A stretch of 59,563 nucleotides of DNA from an uncultured Moraxella sp. (GTDB lineage Bacteria > Pseudomonadota > Gammaproteobacteria > Pseudomonadales > Moraxellaceae), in assembly GCF_945873075.1 (NCBI RefSeq), contig NZ_CAMCBS010000014.1:1-59563 (forward strand), written 5' to 3'. Below the pieces are notes generated by a model that saw only the letters and a program-made list of their open reading frames with translations, had not been told where the DNA came from and ran no database searches. Of the stretch, positions 19,486-32,060 are shown piece after piece. Position 1 is the stretch's first letter. Each line of letters opens with the position of its first letter. A program made the position numbers and the translations under genes.

Positions 19486-20364
19486 ATGAAGAATACAATA
19501 AAATCTAGCTTAAAATCAAGTTTGAAACTTAGCCTGGCTGCGATGGCAATCGGTGGTATCGTAGCGACAAATGTCGCACTGGCAGGTACGGTGACGGTGA
19601 GTAATTATCCGTTGGCACTGCTGTCAAAAGCCGTCACACAGGGTAATCACGACGCACAAGTACTGCTCGGTGCGGGTGATGTGGGTCATCATGGCTCACT
19701 TGCACCAAGCAAAGTCAAGCTTGTCGAAGACAGTGATTTTGTGGTGTGGTTTGGAGCGGATTTGGAACAAAATTTGGTCAAGACACTTGATAAAGCACCA
19801 AATGCCATCTCGTTATTGCAGTTCAATGCCTTTACCCGCTATCCACAGCGTAACATCGACGGTACTGCCAAGCCTGATACGCTAGACCCGCATATTTGGC
19901 TAGACCCAACCAACGCCAAAGCCATTGTCATGGCACTAGCCGTCATTCATGGCCATGCCAATCCTGATGCCAAAGAAGAATACCAAAAAAATGCACAAGC
20001 ATTTATTGCGAAGATGGATGAAATCAGCGCCAAAGTCGCTGCACCAACGCCAGTTGCGTATTGGGCGTATCATGATGCTTATCAATATCTTGAGCCATCA
20101 GCAGGGCTGAAATTTGCCGGTGCGCTCACACCTGACCATCATCTGAACCCAAAAGCTAGTCAGTTCAAGCTACTGAATAGCACACGACCAACGCCGCATA
20201 TGTGCCTAGTATCACAAGGCCCTGTGTCAGATGGTATCAAAAACAAGCTTGGCAATGTGACTGTCACTATCCAACAAGAAGATATGAGCGGCGGTGAAGC
20301 GGATTTTGTCGGGGCATGGCAGACGCTTGTGACAAGTATCCAGCAGTGTGTGAATGCAAAATAA
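19486..20364 (+). CDS. znuA: Zinc ABC transporter substrate-binding protein ZnuA
   Basis: A 292-residue cluster A-I metal-binding protein with a signal peptide ending ATNVALA (about residue 34). Metal ligands are likely His in GHHGSLAPSK, His in LDPHIWLDP, His in YWAYHDAY and the acidic C-terminal region. It lacks the long His/Asp-rich loop of many ZnuA proteins. It delivers Zn(II) from the periplasm to ZnuBC. Divergent from zur, it ends at its own terminator. Confidence 0.92.
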   Translation: MKNTIKSSLKSSLKLSLAAMAIGGIVATNVALAGTVTVSNYPLALLSKAVTQGNHDAQVLLGAGDVGHHGSLAPSKVKLVEDSDFVVWFGADLEQNLVKTLDKAPNAISLLQFNAFTRYPQRNIDGTAKPDTLDPHIWLDPTNAKAIVMALAVIHGHANPDAKEEYQKNAQAFIAKMDEISAKVAAPTPVAYWAYHDAYQYLEPSAGLKFAGALTPDHHLNPKASQFKLLNSTRPTPHMCLVSQGPVSDGIKNKLGNVTVTIQQEDMSGGEADFVGAWQTLVTSIQQCVNAK

Positions 20365-20401
20365 CACTTGCCCAAGCAAATGGTGCTATTTATAATACAA
20401 C

Positions 20402-20430
20402 GACTTGGTAAATTGCCAAGTCTTTTTTTA
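20402..20430 (+). terminator. Terminator after znuA
   Basis: ACTTGG pairs with CCAAGT around a seven-base loop, then a run of seven T. It separates znuA from atpI. Confidence 0.82.
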
Positions 20431-20463
20431 TTGGCCAATCCATCGGTTCTAAAGGCATTTGTC

Positions 20464-20865
20464 ATGACCCAACCTGCCAAGCGCACTCATCAGACACTTA
20501 TTTTTCAGCGCCAAAGACGCCAAAGCTATGCCGTACTTGGTGTGATTGTGATTGGTATCATTATAAGCCTTGTGATGGGTGATACTCAGCATACCATCGC
20601 CAAAGGGATGGCGATGGGTAGTATCGTGGCTTACATCGCCCAAAGTGCTTTTACCTATATTGCATATCATACGACAGGCGCTCGGCATGCTCGGCAGATT
20701 ATGCTTAATATGTATCTAGGGCAGATGACCAAGTGGCTTATCACTTTGGTGGGGCTTGCGCTCACCTTTATATATTTGCCGACGGCGAATGAGATTGCTG
20801 TTATTATTGGTTATTTGTTGATGATGATCGCACATAGTGTGACAATGTTTTTTACAAAAACCTGA
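20464..20865 (+). CDS. atpI: ATP synthase subunit I
   Basis: A 133-residue protein with four predicted membrane helices, of the AtpI/ATP synthase I family that helps assemble the c-ring. It has a basic N-terminus (MTQPAKRTHQTLIFQRQRRQSY). The ATG at 20464 is used; the longer in-frame start at 20368 would run through the znuA terminator. It lies upstream of atpB in the usual place, but with a 405-base gap that holds a separate promoter. Confidence 0.85.
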   Translation: MTQPAKRTHQTLIFQRQRRQSYAVLGVIVIGIIISLVMGDTQHTIAKGMAMGSIVAYIAQSAFTYIAYHTTGARHARQIMLNMYLGQMTKWLITLVGLALTFIYLPTANEIAVIIGYLLMMIAHSVTMFFTKT

Positions 20866-20997
20866 TTAAATCAAAGCCTAACAAGCCAAAATTGCATCAA
20901 AATGTTACCAAATCAGAAAAACCCAATAAAAAACACTGTTTTTATCAAAAAGCATCATAAATTTGCAAAATTTCGGTAATAAAAACCACATTAGCTC

Positions 20998-21026
20998 TTT
21001 ACATATCGCCTACACTAAAGTAATAT
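20998..21026 (+). promoter_or_regulatory. Candidate main promoter of the atp operon
   Basis: The 405-base gap between atpI and atpB contains TTTACA, 17 bases, then TAATAT (overlapping TATACT). This implies a 5' leader of about 235 bases before atpB. The rest of the gap is AT-rich and holds a weak A/T hairpin near 21152-21172 and no plausible gene. Confidence 0.5.
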
Positions 21027-21255
21027 ACTCATTTAGTTACAAATGCAATTTATTGTTTAGCTTCGCCGCAGTTTGGGCAAGTCTCTCATTAATCATCGTA
21101 TCACACTAAGTCAGACACATCGCTTGGTGATTTATCTACGAGATGGGATTTCCAAAAAATAGTTTTTTTTGGTGACAATGGATTGAATGTGTTGATATGG
21201 TAACTTCGTTTTTGATTTGGCGTATTTTCTCCAATCTTTCTTTTGTTTGAGTTAA

Positions 21256-22140
<885 letters not shown>

Positions 22141-22182
22141 TTTGAAAACTTTTTCACTAACCCTTTTATTTTAGGTCATTAA

Positions 22183-22437
<255 letters not shown>

Positions 22438-22459
22438 GCTGAAACCGTCAGTTTAACGA

Positions 22460-22492
22460 CCACCTTTGTGTTGATAACTCAAGCAAAGGTGG
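22460..22492 (+). other. Stem-loop between atpE and atpF
   Basis: CCACCTTTG pairs perfectly with CAAAGGTGG around a 15-base loop, with no T run. It is therefore more likely an mRNA-stability or attenuation structure than a terminator, and could protect the atpE message. Confidence 0.65.
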
Positions 22493-22528
22493 GTATCACC
22501 TGACTTTCACTAACAACGAGGTGATTGG

Positions 22529-22996
22529 ATGATCAATTCTACCATTATCGGTCAGATGATTGCGTTTGCGATTTTTGTGCTATTTTGCATGAAATTCGTA
22601 TGGCCGCCACTGATCGGCGCGATTAATGAGCGTCAAAGAAAAATCCAAGACGGCTTAACTGCCGCAGAAAAAGCGAAAGCAGACCTAGCTTCTGCTGATA
22701 AGCAAATCGAACAAGAATTTGCCGCAGCAAAAACCGAAGCAGCTTCTATCATTGAGCGTGCAAACAAAACTGCCAACCAAATGATCGAAGATGCAAAAGC
22801 TCAAGCACGCCTAGAAGGCGAGCGCATCATTGCACAAGCACACGCAACTATCGAGCAAGAAGTTGCTCAGTCTCGTGATCAGCTTCGTAAGCAAGTCGCT
22901 CAATTGGCTGTGTTAGGTGCAGAAAAGATTTTGCAAGACAAAGTCAATGAACAAGAACACGCCAGCATGCTTGACCAGTTGGCGGCTAAGCTGTAA
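22529..22996 (+). CDS. atpF: ATP synthase Fo subunit b
   Basis: A 155-residue stator protein with one N-terminal membrane helix ([22 protein letters not shown]). A long charged helix follows, rich in Ala, Lys, Glu and Gln, that dimerises as the peripheral stalk. AGGTG lies before the ATG. Confidence 0.97.
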   Translation: MINSTIIGQMIAFAIFVLFCMKFVWPPLIGAINERQRKIQDGLTAAEKAKADLASADKQIEQEFAAAKTEAASIIERANKTANQMIEDAKAQARLEGERIIAQAHATIEQEVAQSRDQLRKQVAQLAVLGAEKILQDKVNEQEHASMLDQLAAKL

Positions 22997-23008
22997 TTAG
23001 AGGATAAC

Positions 23009-23557
23009 ATGGCTGAACTATCTACCTTAGCAAGACCATATGCCAAAGCAGCATTTGACTACGCTAAAGAGCAAAATGCAATTAACAACTGGGAGACCTA
23101 TTTGTCAGTTGCAAGCAGTATTGTGCGTAATGAAGACTTTGCTTCACTACTAAGCAATCCAGCCATTTCTGCAGATCAAAAGGCAGATATTTTGATTGAT
23201 GCCTGCAATAAACTATCAGCAGAAGAAGCTTCTCAAGCGTTGGGTAATTTTACCAAACAGCTAGCAGAGCATGACCGTTTGGCGCTATTGCCAGAAATTC
23301 ATGCGCTTTACAGTAAGCTAAAATCACAAGAGCTAAAACAGGTTGACGCTTACGTTACTTCAGCCTATCCGCTAACAGAAGCCCAGCGTAAAAACCTGCA
23401 AGAGCGCCTTGCTATTTCGACAGGCTCTATCGTTATCTTGCATGAAGAAGTTGATCCAGAGCTACTTGGTGGGGCGACGATTAAAGTGGGCGACAAGTTT
23501 ACTGATGGCTCAGTGCGTGGCAAGTTAAAACAATTAAAGACTCAGCTAACTGCGTAA
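23009..23557 (+). CDS. atpH: ATP synthase F1 subunit delta
   Basis: A 182-residue protein beginning LARPYAKAAFDYA, the OSCP/delta signature. The C-terminal part includes DPELLGGATIKVGDKFTDGSVRGKL. It links the b-stalk to the F1 head. Twelve bases separate it from atpF. Confidence 0.97.
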   Translation: MAELSTLARPYAKAAFDYAKEQNAINNWETYLSVASSIVRNEDFASLLSNPAISADQKADILIDACNKLSAEEASQALGNFTKQLAEHDRLALLPEIHALYSKLKSQELKQVDAYVTSAYPLTEAQRKNLQERLAISTGSIVILHEEVDPELLGGATIKVGDKFTDGSVRGKLKQLKTQLTA

Positions 23558-23591
23558 GCGGTCGGCTGTCTAATTTAAAGGAAACAAGGCA

Positions 23592-25136
23592 ATGCAACAA
23601 TTGAATCCAGCCGAAATCAGCAATCTGATTAAGCAGCGTATTCAAGACCTTGACGTAGGCGCAACTGTAAAAACTGAAGGCGTTATCGTCAGTGTCTCTG
23701 ATGGTATTGTGCAGATTCATGGCCTAGAAGAGGCAATGTATGGCGAGATGATCGAGTTTGAAGGCGGTGTCTATGGTATGGCACTTAACCTTGAACAAGA
23801 TTCAGTCGGTGCAGTTGTACTGGGTGAATATCTAAGCCTACAAGAAGGTCAAAAAGCTTATTGCACAGGCCGTATTTTGGAAGTTCCAGTTGGACCAGAA
23901 CTTCTAGGTCGTGTCGTTGACGCTTTGGGCAACCCAATCGATGGTAAAGGCCCAATCAATGCGAAACTCACTGATAAAGTTGAAAAAATCGCACCAGGCG
24001 TTATTGCTCGTCAATCAGTCGATGAGCCTGTAATGACTGGCTATAAAGCAGTAGATACCATGATTCCAATCGGTCGTGGTCAGCGTGAGCTAATCATTGG
24101 CGACCGCCAAACTGGTAAAACTGCACTAGCAATCGATGCGATCATCGCTCAAAAAGATTCTGGCATCAAGTGTGTGTATGTTGCCGTTGGTCAAAAGCGT
24201 TCAACCATCGCAAACGTTGTGCGTAAGCTAGAAGAGACTGGCGCATTGGCATATACGACCGTTGTTGTTGCATCTGCTTCTGAGCCTGCTGCACTACAGT
24301 ACATCGCGCCTTATTCAGGCTGTACAATGGGCGAATACTTCCGTGATCGCGGTGAAGATGCACTGATTGTTTATGATGATCTGTCAAAACAAGCGGTTGC
24401 TTATCGTCAAATTTCATTGCTACTACGTCGTCCACCAGGACGTGAAGCATATCCAGGTGACGTATTCTATCTACACTCACGCCTACTAGAGCGTGCGTCA
24501 CGTGTCAATGCTGACTATGTTGAAGCATTCACCAATGGCGAAGTAAAAGGCAAAACTGGTTCTTTGACCGCATTGCCTATCATTGAAACCCAAGCTGGTG
24601 ACGTTTCTGCATTCGTACCAACAAACGTAATTTCGATTACTGACGGTCAGATTTTCCTTGAGTCAAACCTATTTAACTCAGGTATCCGTCCTGCGGTGAA
24701 CGCTGGTATTTCGGTATCTCGTGTTGGTGGTGCTGCACAAACCAAAATCATCAAAAAGCTATCAGGCGGTATCCGTACTGCGCTAGCTCAGTATCGTGAA
24801 CTCGCAGCGTTTGCTCAGTTTGCTTCTGACCTTGATGATGCAACCAAGCAACAGCTAGAGCATGGTGTTCGTGTTACTGAGCTAATGAAGCAAAAGCAAT
24901 ACGCACCAATGTCTATCGCTGACCAAGCAGCTGTCATCTATGCTTCAAACGAAGGCTATTTGGCTGATGTTGCTGTAGAAAAAATTGGCGCGTTCGAAGA
25001 GTCGTTCCTACGTTATCTACGTACCGAACACGCTGCATTGATGACTGAAATCGACGAAACTGCTAACTATAACGATGACATCGAAGGTCGTCTAAAAGCT
25101 GCAGTTGAAGCGTTCAAAGCATCACACAGCTTCTAA
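23592..25136 (+). CDS. atpA: ATP synthase F1 subunit alpha
   Basis: A 514-residue subunit of normal length. The Walker A loop is [11 protein letters not shown] (about residue 170) and the signature [17 protein letters not shown] is near residue 366. It holds the non-catalytic nucleotide sites of the F1 hexamer. Confidence 0.98.
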   Translation: MQQLNPAEISNLIKQRIQDLDVGATVKTEGVIVSVSDGIVQIHGLEEAMYGEMIEFEGGVYGMALNLEQDSVGAVVLGEYLSLQEGQKAYCTGRILEVPVGPELLGRVVDALGNPIDGKGPINAKLTDKVEKIAPGVIARQSVDEPVMTGYKAVDTMIPIGRGQRELIIGDRQTGKTALAIDAIIAQKDSGIKCVYVAVGQKRSTIANVVRKLEETGALAYTTVVVASASEPAALQYIAPYSGCTMGEYFRDRGEDALIVYDDLSKQAVAYRQISLLLRRPPGREAYPGDVFYLHSRLLERASRVNADYVEAFTNGEVKGKTGSLTALPIIETQAGDVSAFVPTNVISITDGQIFLESNLFNSGIRPAVNAGISVSRVGGAAQTKIIKKLSGGIRTALAQYRELAAFAQFASDLDDATKQQLEHGVRVTELMKQKQYAPMSIADQAAVIYASNEGYLADVAVEKIGAFEESFLRYLRTEHAALMTEIDETANYNDDIEGRLKAAVEAFKASHSF

Positions 25137-25151
25137 GCTGTATTCAAGCAA

Positions 25152-25185
25152 TATGGTGTGTTAAGCGTTGTTTTAACGCACCATA
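25152..25185 (+). other. Stem-loop between atpA and atpG
   Basis: TATGGTGTGTTAA pairs with TTAACGCACCATA (one G-T) around an eight-base loop, 16 bases after the atpA stop. There is no T run, so it is more likely an mRNA processing or stability element than a terminator. Confidence 0.65.
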
Positions 25186-25221
25186 AACCCATTCTAAGAT
25201 AAGTCCAGTATTGGAATAACT

Positions 25222-26094
25222 ATGGCAAGCTTAAAAGAAATTCGTGCAAAAGTAACCAGCATTAAAAGCACGCAGAAGATTACTCGTGCAATGCAAATGG
25301 TGGCTGCCAGTAAAATGCGTCGTGCTCAAGAGCGAATGGAAGCAGGTCGTCCTTATGCTGACGGTATGCGTCGCGTTATCTCGCATTTAGTGCAGGCACA
25401 ATCGGACTACAAGCACCCATATATGGTAAGCCGTCCTGTCAATCGTGTTGGCTTTGTGGTGGTTACTTCTGACCGTGGCTTGGCAGGTGGCTTGAACATT
25501 AACTTGTTCAAAAACTTGCTTAAAAAAGTCAAAAGTTATCAAGAGCAATCTGTTGAGATTGAGTTTGCTGTTATTGGTGCAAAAGGCGTTGGATTTTTTA
25601 AAAACTTTGGTGGCAAAGTAACTTCTGCCGTAACCGATTACGGTGACAATCCATCACTTGAGCAAATTAACACGCCAGTTCAAGCGATGCTTGATGACTA
25701 CCTAAATGGTAAGTTGGATCGCATTTATTTGGTGTACAACCAATTTATCAATGCAATGGCTCAAAAGCCAGTAACTGAGCAAATTGTACCTTTGGCAGAA
25801 GCAGAATTTGATGATGCTAAGCTACAAGCACATAGCTGGGATTATATCTACGAGCCTGATACCAAGACGCTAATTGATAGCCTGCTATTGCGCTACATTG
25901 AATCGATTGTTTATCAATCAGTGCGTGAAAACATTGCATCAGAACAATCAGCGCGTATGGTAGCAATGAAGGCAGCAACAGATAATGCTGGTAACTTAAT
26001 TAAAGAACTACAGTTGGTTTATAACAAGCTGCGTCAAGCGGCGATTACCCGAGAGATTTCGGAAATCGTTGGCGGTGCTGCCGCTGTTTCTTAA
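25222..26094 (+). CDS. atpG: ATP synthase F1 subunit gamma
   Basis: A 290-residue central-stalk subunit. The N-terminal helix [20 protein letters not shown], the [11 protein letters not shown] core and the C-terminal helix ([20 protein letters not shown]) are characteristic. It rotates within the alpha-beta hexamer. Confidence 0.97.
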   Translation: MASLKEIRAKVTSIKSTQKITRAMQMVAASKMRRAQERMEAGRPYADGMRRVISHLVQAQSDYKHPYMVSRPVNRVGFVVVTSDRGLAGGLNINLFKNLLKKVKSYQEQSVEIEFAVIGAKGVGFFKNFGGKVTSAVTDYGDNPSLEQINTPVQAMLDDYLNGKLDRIYLVYNQFINAMAQKPVTEQIVPLAEAEFDDAKLQAHSWDYIYEPDTKTLIDSLLLRYIESIVYQSVRENIASEQSARMVAMKAATDNAGNLIKELQLVYNKLRQAAITREISEIVGGAAAVS

Positions 26095-26117
26095 TTGACT
26101 AAATTATAGAAAAATAG

Positions 26118-27551
<1,434 letters not shown>

Positions 27552-27559
27552 TTGTGCCA

Positions 27560-27593
27560 AATCAGATGATTGCCAGTGTGCAGTCATCTGATT
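27560..27593 (+). other. Stem-loop between atpD and atpC
   Basis: AATCAGATGA pairs perfectly with TCATCTGATT around a 14-base loop, just after the atpD stop. No T run follows. It may lower or separate atpC expression relative to atpD. Confidence 0.65.
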
Positions 27594-27631
27594 CAACTTA
27601 GAACCGTTCCTAGTTATTATGGGAGATTATC

Positions 27632-28051
27632 ATGGCAACTTTTAAATGCCGAGTTGTAAGTGCTCGCGAAGAGTTGTATTCTGGCGATGTTAGCATGCTA
27701 ATCGCATCGGGTCATGGTGGTGAAATCGGTATTTTGGCAGGTCATACGCCATTAATCACGCTTTTAAAACCAGGTGCAATGCGTCTAAAATCAGCTGATG
27801 GCACATCTGAAGAAGTCATCTATGTTTCAGGTGGCGTGCTAGAAGTTCAACCAAATGTGGTAACTGTCCTAGCCGATAGTGCTGATCGTGCCAAAGATCT
27901 TGATGAAGCTAAGATCGCTGAAGCTCGCCGTGCAGCAGAGCAAATGCTTGTCAATCAGACTGATACATTGCAAACAAACGCTGCATTAGCTGCATTAGCA
28001 GAATCTGTGGCTCAGCTACAAACTATCCAAAAGTACAAAAACCGTGCCTAA
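27632..28051 (+). CDS. atpC: ATP synthase F1 subunit epsilon
   Basis: A 139-residue subunit. The N-terminal beta-sandwich (MATFKCRVVSAREELYSGDV, ILAGHTPLITLLKPG) is followed by a helical C-terminal pair that inhibits ATPase activity. It is the last gene of the operon; no terminator is visible between it and bfmR. Confidence 0.96.
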   Translation: MATFKCRVVSAREELYSGDVSMLIASGHGGEIGILAGHTPLITLLKPGAMRLKSADGTSEEVIYVSGGVLEVQPNVVTVLADSADRAKDLDEAKIAEARRAAEQMLVNQTDTLQTNAALAALAESVAQLQTIQKYKNRA

Positions 28052-28090
28052 TCGGTTTATGAGTTAAGTAATCCGCTTTAAGGATCAATC

Positions 28091-28810
28091 ATGACTGCAA
28101 CTCCAGAAAAAGAAGGTATGCCAAGAATTCTCATCGTTGAAGATGATGAACGTTTGGCAATGCTCACCCAAGATTATCTGCGTCGCAATGATTTAGATGT
28201 TGCGATTGAGACTGATGGCACTCGTGCTATCCGTCGTATCATTACAGAACAGCCAGACTTAGTAGTGCTTGATGTGATGCTGCCTGGTAGTGATGGATTG
28301 ACAGTCTGCCGAGAAGTGCGAGCGCATTATCAACAGCCGATTTTGATGCTGACAGCTCGTACTGACGATATGGATCAAGTGCTTGGTCTTGAGATGGGTG
28401 CTGATGACTATGTAGCCAAGCCTGTTCAGCCCCGTGTCCTTTTGGCTCGTATTCGTGCCTTACTTCGTCGTTCTGATTCTGCACCAAGTGATGATTCACC
28501 ACAGCGCCTTGAGTTTGGTGATTTGGTGATTGATAACGGCGGTCGTTCGGTCACACTTAATGATGAATTGGTTGACTTCACCAGCGCTGAATATGACTTG
28601 TTGTGGCTATTGGCTTCAAATGCTGGTCGTATTCTGTCTCGCGAAGATATTTTTGAGCGTTTGCGTGGCATCGAATATGATGGTCAAGATCGCTCAATCG
28701 ATGTGCGTATCTCTCGTATTCGTCCAAAGATTGGTGATGATCCTGAGAATCCAAAGCGCATCAAGACAGTACGAAGCAAAGGCTACCTGTTTGTCAAAGA
28801 AGGCAACTGA
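28091..28810 (+). CDS. bfmR: OmpR-family response regulator BfmR (RstA-like)
   Basis: A 239-residue response regulator. The receiver domain has the acidic pair EDD near residue 18, the phosphorylated Asp in VVLDVMLPGSDG and the Lys in YVAKPVQP. A winged-helix domain follows, with DRSIDVRISRIRPKIGDD. The whole protein reads nearly like BfmR of Acinetobacter, the master regulator of envelope, capsule and biofilm genes; function here is by homology. It starts 39 bases after atpC with no visible terminator, so read-through from the atp operon is possible. Confidence 0.9.
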   Translation: MTATPEKEGMPRILIVEDDERLAMLTQDYLRRNDLDVAIETDGTRAIRRIITEQPDLVVLDVMLPGSDGLTVCREVRAHYQQPILMLTARTDDMDQVLGLEMGADDYVAKPVQPRVLLARIRALLRRSDSAPSDDSPQRLEFGDLVIDNGGRSVTLNDELVDFTSAEYDLLWLLASNAGRILSREDIFERLRGIEYDGQDRSIDVRISRIRPKIGDDPENPKRIKTVRSKGYLFVKEGN

Positions 28811-28827
28811 TCTTTATCATGTTAACA

Positions 28828-28859
28828 CAAAAGCTGGCTTAATGGCTGGCTTTTGTTAT
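28828..28859 (+). terminator. Weak terminator or attenuator between bfmR and bfmS
   Basis: AAAAGCTGGC can pair with GCTGGCTTTT (two G-T pairs) followed by GTTATTTC. It may reduce kinase relative to regulator expression. Confidence 0.45.
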
Positions 28860-28878
28860 TTCAACTCATCGGTGACAT

Positions 28879-30561
28879 ATGGCTCGACTTACCTTAACCG
28901 AACGAAGCATTTTTTTTAGAATCTATGCTGGACTCTTGCTAGTTTGTATTTCGGTTGCTTTTTTTGCATATTTATTGGTGGATACGCTCAATCAAGAACG
29001 GGTGCAAAATTATCGTGAAACTGTTGCAACTGGCGTTTTTTATTTGATTGGGCAGGGGGTGACTAACCAAAGCACGCCCGCTGCTCGTACTTATTGGCTT
29101 GATGATGCCAGTCGTTTATTTGGTAGCAAGTTTGAGATTGTTCAGATAGATGATGTTAAGCTTAAGGCTCGAGAATTGCGTCGATTGGAGCAAGAGCAGA
29201 CGGTAGTACGCTATGACAGTAGTGTCAATGAATACTTGGTCTATCATCGCATCAGCGGTGAGAATAATTTGCTTACCGTTCGTGTGTCACAAGTCGGCGA
29301 GCGTCAGGTACGAGCTTTGGCTATTTTTTTGTTGGATGATTTGTCGTATTATCCTACACAAGAAGCCAAAGAAGCTCGGTTGCATTTTTTAAGCGAGAAA
29401 TTTTCTTTTCCGATTCGCTTATCTGAGCTCGAAAAACTGAGCCTTGATCAAGATCAAATTGCTAGATTGCGTCGTGATGAGCCAGTGATTATTTTTAATG
29501 ATGGCAATGGTATTAGTTCATACATCAGTGTAGTTGCCCCATCAGATGTCGAAGGGCGGATGATTGTCATCGGTCCGATTTCTTTGTTTAATTGGTTTCC
29601 ATTTAACCTGCTTGCTAGCGTGGTGCTCATTTGCATGTTGCTCATCGCCTTGGGCGTGTACGGCTTGATTTTCCCATTAGAGCGTCGCTTAAGATTGTTA
29701 CAAGCAGGTGTTGATCAAGTTTCCAAAGGGAATCTTGACACCAAGGTGCAAGTGGTAGGTCATGATGATATTGCACGCCTGTCGATGACTTTTAATGCGA
29801 TGACTGGGCATATTAAGCGACTTATCGAGTCGCAGCGAGAGCTGACTCGTGCAGTATCGCATGAACTGCGTACGCCGGTGGCTCGTATTCGCTTTGCGGT
29901 GGATATGCTTGCTGATACCGATGATGCTGATTCTCGTCAATTGCAAAAGAACTTTATCGATGAAGATATTGAATCGTTAAATGATTTGATTGATGAGATT
30001 TTGACTTATGCCAAGCTTGAAGAAGGCTCGCCAAAACTGGATTGGGAAATGGTCAATTTGTCACAACTGCTCGAGCAAATCGAACGAGAGACCAATGCAC
30101 TCGGTAAGCCAATCAATATTCGTTGCATCTTACCATCACCAAAAATGGAAGCGATGGCAGATCGTCGCTATCTGCATCGTGTGGTACAAAATTTGGTCGG
30201 CAATGCGATGCGCTATGCATCATCGACGGTACAAGTCAGTGGTGGTATCGAAAAAGGTATGGCTTATATCTGCGTTGAAGACGATGGTCATGGTATTGCT
30301 GAAGTAGATCGTGAGAAGATTTTTGTGCCGTTTGCAAGACTTGATGATAGTCGTACCCGCACTTCTGGGGGCTATGGTTTAGGCTTGTCAATTGTGAGCC
30401 GCATTGCATTTTGGTTCAATGCCAATTTATCTGTCGATGAAAGTCCATCACTTAAGGGTGCGCGCTTTATTATGCGATGGCCAATTAGACAGGTAGGTGT
30501 GACTATTGCAGCAGATGAGCTGACCCAAGAGCGCGTCGAATTGACAATTAATCGGTCTTAG
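28879..30561 (+). CDS. bfmS: Sensor histidine kinase BfmS (RstB-like)
   Basis: A 560-residue membrane kinase. One membrane helix lies at residues 12-34, then a periplasmic sensor of about 210 residues, a second helix near residues 247-270 and a HAMP region. The phospho-acceptor His is in RAVSHELRTPVARIRF. The ATPase domain shows N (NLVGNAMRY), G1 (EDDGHGIAE), F (FVPFARLD) and G2 (GGYGLGLSIV) boxes. It pairs with bfmR 68 bases upstream. It converges on the envZ-like gene and shares its terminator. Confidence 0.9.
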   Translation: MARLTLTERSIFFRIYAGLLLVCISVAFFAYLLVDTLNQERVQNYRETVATGVFYLIGQGVTNQSTPAARTYWLDDASRLFGSKFEIVQIDDVKLKARELRRLEQEQTVVRYDSSVNEYLVYHRISGENNLLTVRVSQVGERQVRALAIFLLDDLSYYPTQEAKEARLHFLSEKFSFPIRLSELEKLSLDQDQIARLRRDEPVIIFNDGNGISSYISVVAPSDVEGRMIVIGPISLFNWFPFNLLASVVLICMLLIALGVYGLIFPLERRLRLLQAGVDQVSKGNLDTKVQVVGHDDIARLSMTFNAMTGHIKRLIESQRELTRAVSHELRTPVARIRFAVDMLADTDDADSRQLQKNFIDEDIESLNDLIDEILTYAKLEEGSPKLDWEMVNLSQLLEQIERETNALGKPINIRCILPSPKMEAMADRRYLHRVVQNLVGNAMRYASSTVQVSGGIEKGMAYICVEDDGHGIAEVDREKIFVPFARLDDSRTRTSGGYGLGLSIVSRIAFWFNANLSVDESPSLKGARFIMRWPIRQVGVTIAADELTQERVELTINRS

Positions 30562-30577
30562 ATAATTGACACAAGCT

Positions 30578-30608
30578 GCCCATCAGATCTCTGATTGGGC
30601 GATTTTTT
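30578..30608 (+). terminator. Terminator after bfmS, overlapping the envZ 3' end
   Basis: GCCCATCAG pairs with CTGATTGGGC, one bulged base, around ATCT, then six T. The stem includes the last bases of the convergent kinase gene. Confidence 0.75.
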
Positions 30609-31968
30609 CGCTCACAATTTCAGTCATCAAAGGAATGCTAACACTGACTTCAAGTCCACCATCAGGATGGTTGCGTGCATTGACACTGCCTTGATGTAAG
30701 TGGGCGATACGACTGACGATGGCAAGCCCAAGTCCGCTGCCTTGTGTGGTGCGTGCCGACTCTCCCCGCTCAAAGGGCTGCATGATGCGCTCCAGCTGAT
30801 CTTCAGCGACGCCATCACCTTCGTCTTTGACGCATAGCACCAATGTCGGAAAACTGCCTTCAATCTCACCATCAGCAGCCAAAATCGTCGCTGATAGGTG
30901 AATGGGCTCGCTGCCGTAGCGGATGGCATTATTGACCAAATTAATAATTAGTCTCTTGATGGACAACGGTCTGACTGGCACAGACTGCTCAATATCACTC
31001 TCATAAATAAAACGAGTGCCATCAAACTGAATCATGATTTCCTTAAAAATCGTATCGAGATTGGTTAATTTGACAGGCTCATCCGAACCATCTTTCATAA
31101 ATGAAATGAACTGATCCAAAATCGCATCCATATCTTCGATGTCATAGACTAAGCCTTCACGGAAAAACTCATCCGGTAGCATCTCGGCAGTCAGGCGCAT
31201 CCGTGTCAATGGCGTACGCAGGTCATGACTGATGCCTGCTAGCATGATGGTGCGCTCTTTTTGGGCTTGGCTAAGTGTAGTAAAGAGTCGGTTAAAAGCA
31301 GTATTCACTTGGCGGATCTCGCTTGGGCCTGTTTGGGTTGGCAGTGTGGTGGCATGACCTTGGCTGATATAATCGCCTGCTGCACGCTCAAGACGCTTCA
31401 ATGGACGGTTCAAGCCACGAATCAGCACCCAAATCGTCAATATCGTCAAAAATGGAATGCCAAAAATAAATCCAGCCAGTACCCCCGTGCTGTACTGAGA
31501 GTAGTGCATCATCGGCTCACGAATCCAAATGTTGGGATGAGCACTGTCTTGAATCCACAGCTTTGGCACCGGCTTGAATTTAAAATACACCTTGACTTCA
31601 CGCCCAAGACTGCGTTCAAGCTCATCAGCAAATACTTGTGTAATACTGGTAATCAGCACCTTGTCAGTGACATCAGGAAACTGCGTCGGGTCGCTGATGA
31701 TTTCAATGTGCGTGTTATCCTGTAGCCATCGCAAAAATTCTGGATTATTACGCCACTCTTCTTTGGCGGATGTTAAAAGCTTGATTTCGCTCGCTAGATA
31801 ACTTGCATGGTTTTGAATTTCAGGCTGGTATAGACTTCGCCAAAACAGCCACAAAGACAGCGTCACGCTCACAAAGACAATGAAAAATACCATAGCAACC
31901 GTCTGCATGGTGTTTGAATGAAGTCGATAACGAAGTCGTGAAAAAAAATGGCGTGTCTTGGTGCTCAT
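30583..31968 (-). CDS. envZ: EnvZ-type sensor histidine kinase
   Basis: About 461 residues. A membrane helix near residues 22-45, a periplasmic loop of about 125 residues, a second helix and HAMP (RPLKRLERAAGDYISQG) lead to the dimerisation motif MLAGISHDLRTPLTRMRL, very close to EnvZ. N (NLVNNAIRYG), G1 (DEGDGVAE), F and G2 (GSGLGLAIV) boxes are intact. EnvZ phosphorylates OmpR to set porin expression. No ompR lies next to it here; upstream is the divergent rpsP. The ATG at 31968 is used because 31992 is TTG. Confidence 0.8.
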   Translation of the reverse strand: MSTKTRHFFSRLRYRLHSNTMQTVAMVFFIVFVSVTLSLWLFWRSLYQPEIQNHASYLASEIKLLTSAKEEWRNNPEFLRWLQDNTHIEIISDPTQFPDVTDKVLITSITQVFADELERSLGREVKVYFKFKPVPKLWIQDSAHPNIWIREPMMHYSQYSTGVLAGFIFGIPFLTILTIWVLIRGLNRPLKRLERAAGDYISQGHATTLPTQTGPSEIRQVNTAFNRLFTTLSQAQKERTIMLAGISHDLRTPLTRMRLTAEMLPDEFFREGLVYDIEDMDAILDQFISFMKDGSDEPVKLTNLDTIFKEIMIQFDGTRFIYESDIEQSVPVRPLSIKRLIINLVNNAIRYGSEPIHLSATILAADGEIEGSFPTLVLCVKDEGDGVAEDQLERIMQPFERGESARTTQGSGLGLAIVSRIAHLHQGSVNARNHPDGGLEVSVSIPLMTEIVSEKIAQSEI

Positions 31969-32060
31969 AGGATTTTGACAAAAGTGGTGCAAGAATGCTC
32001 ATTGTACCACAGCTTTTGTGGTGGATTTGTATAATATGATCAAAAGATAAAAATTTTACT

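Noticed and set aside
21152-21172. A/T-only hairpin in the atpI-atpB gap as a terminator
   Set aside because: The stem is only A-T pairs except for its last two, and the T run is part of the stem; it is too weak to call.
31261-31725. 154-codon reading frame antisense to the EnvZ-like gene
   Set aside because: No ribosome-binding site or protein features; the opposite strand encodes a clear histidine kinase.
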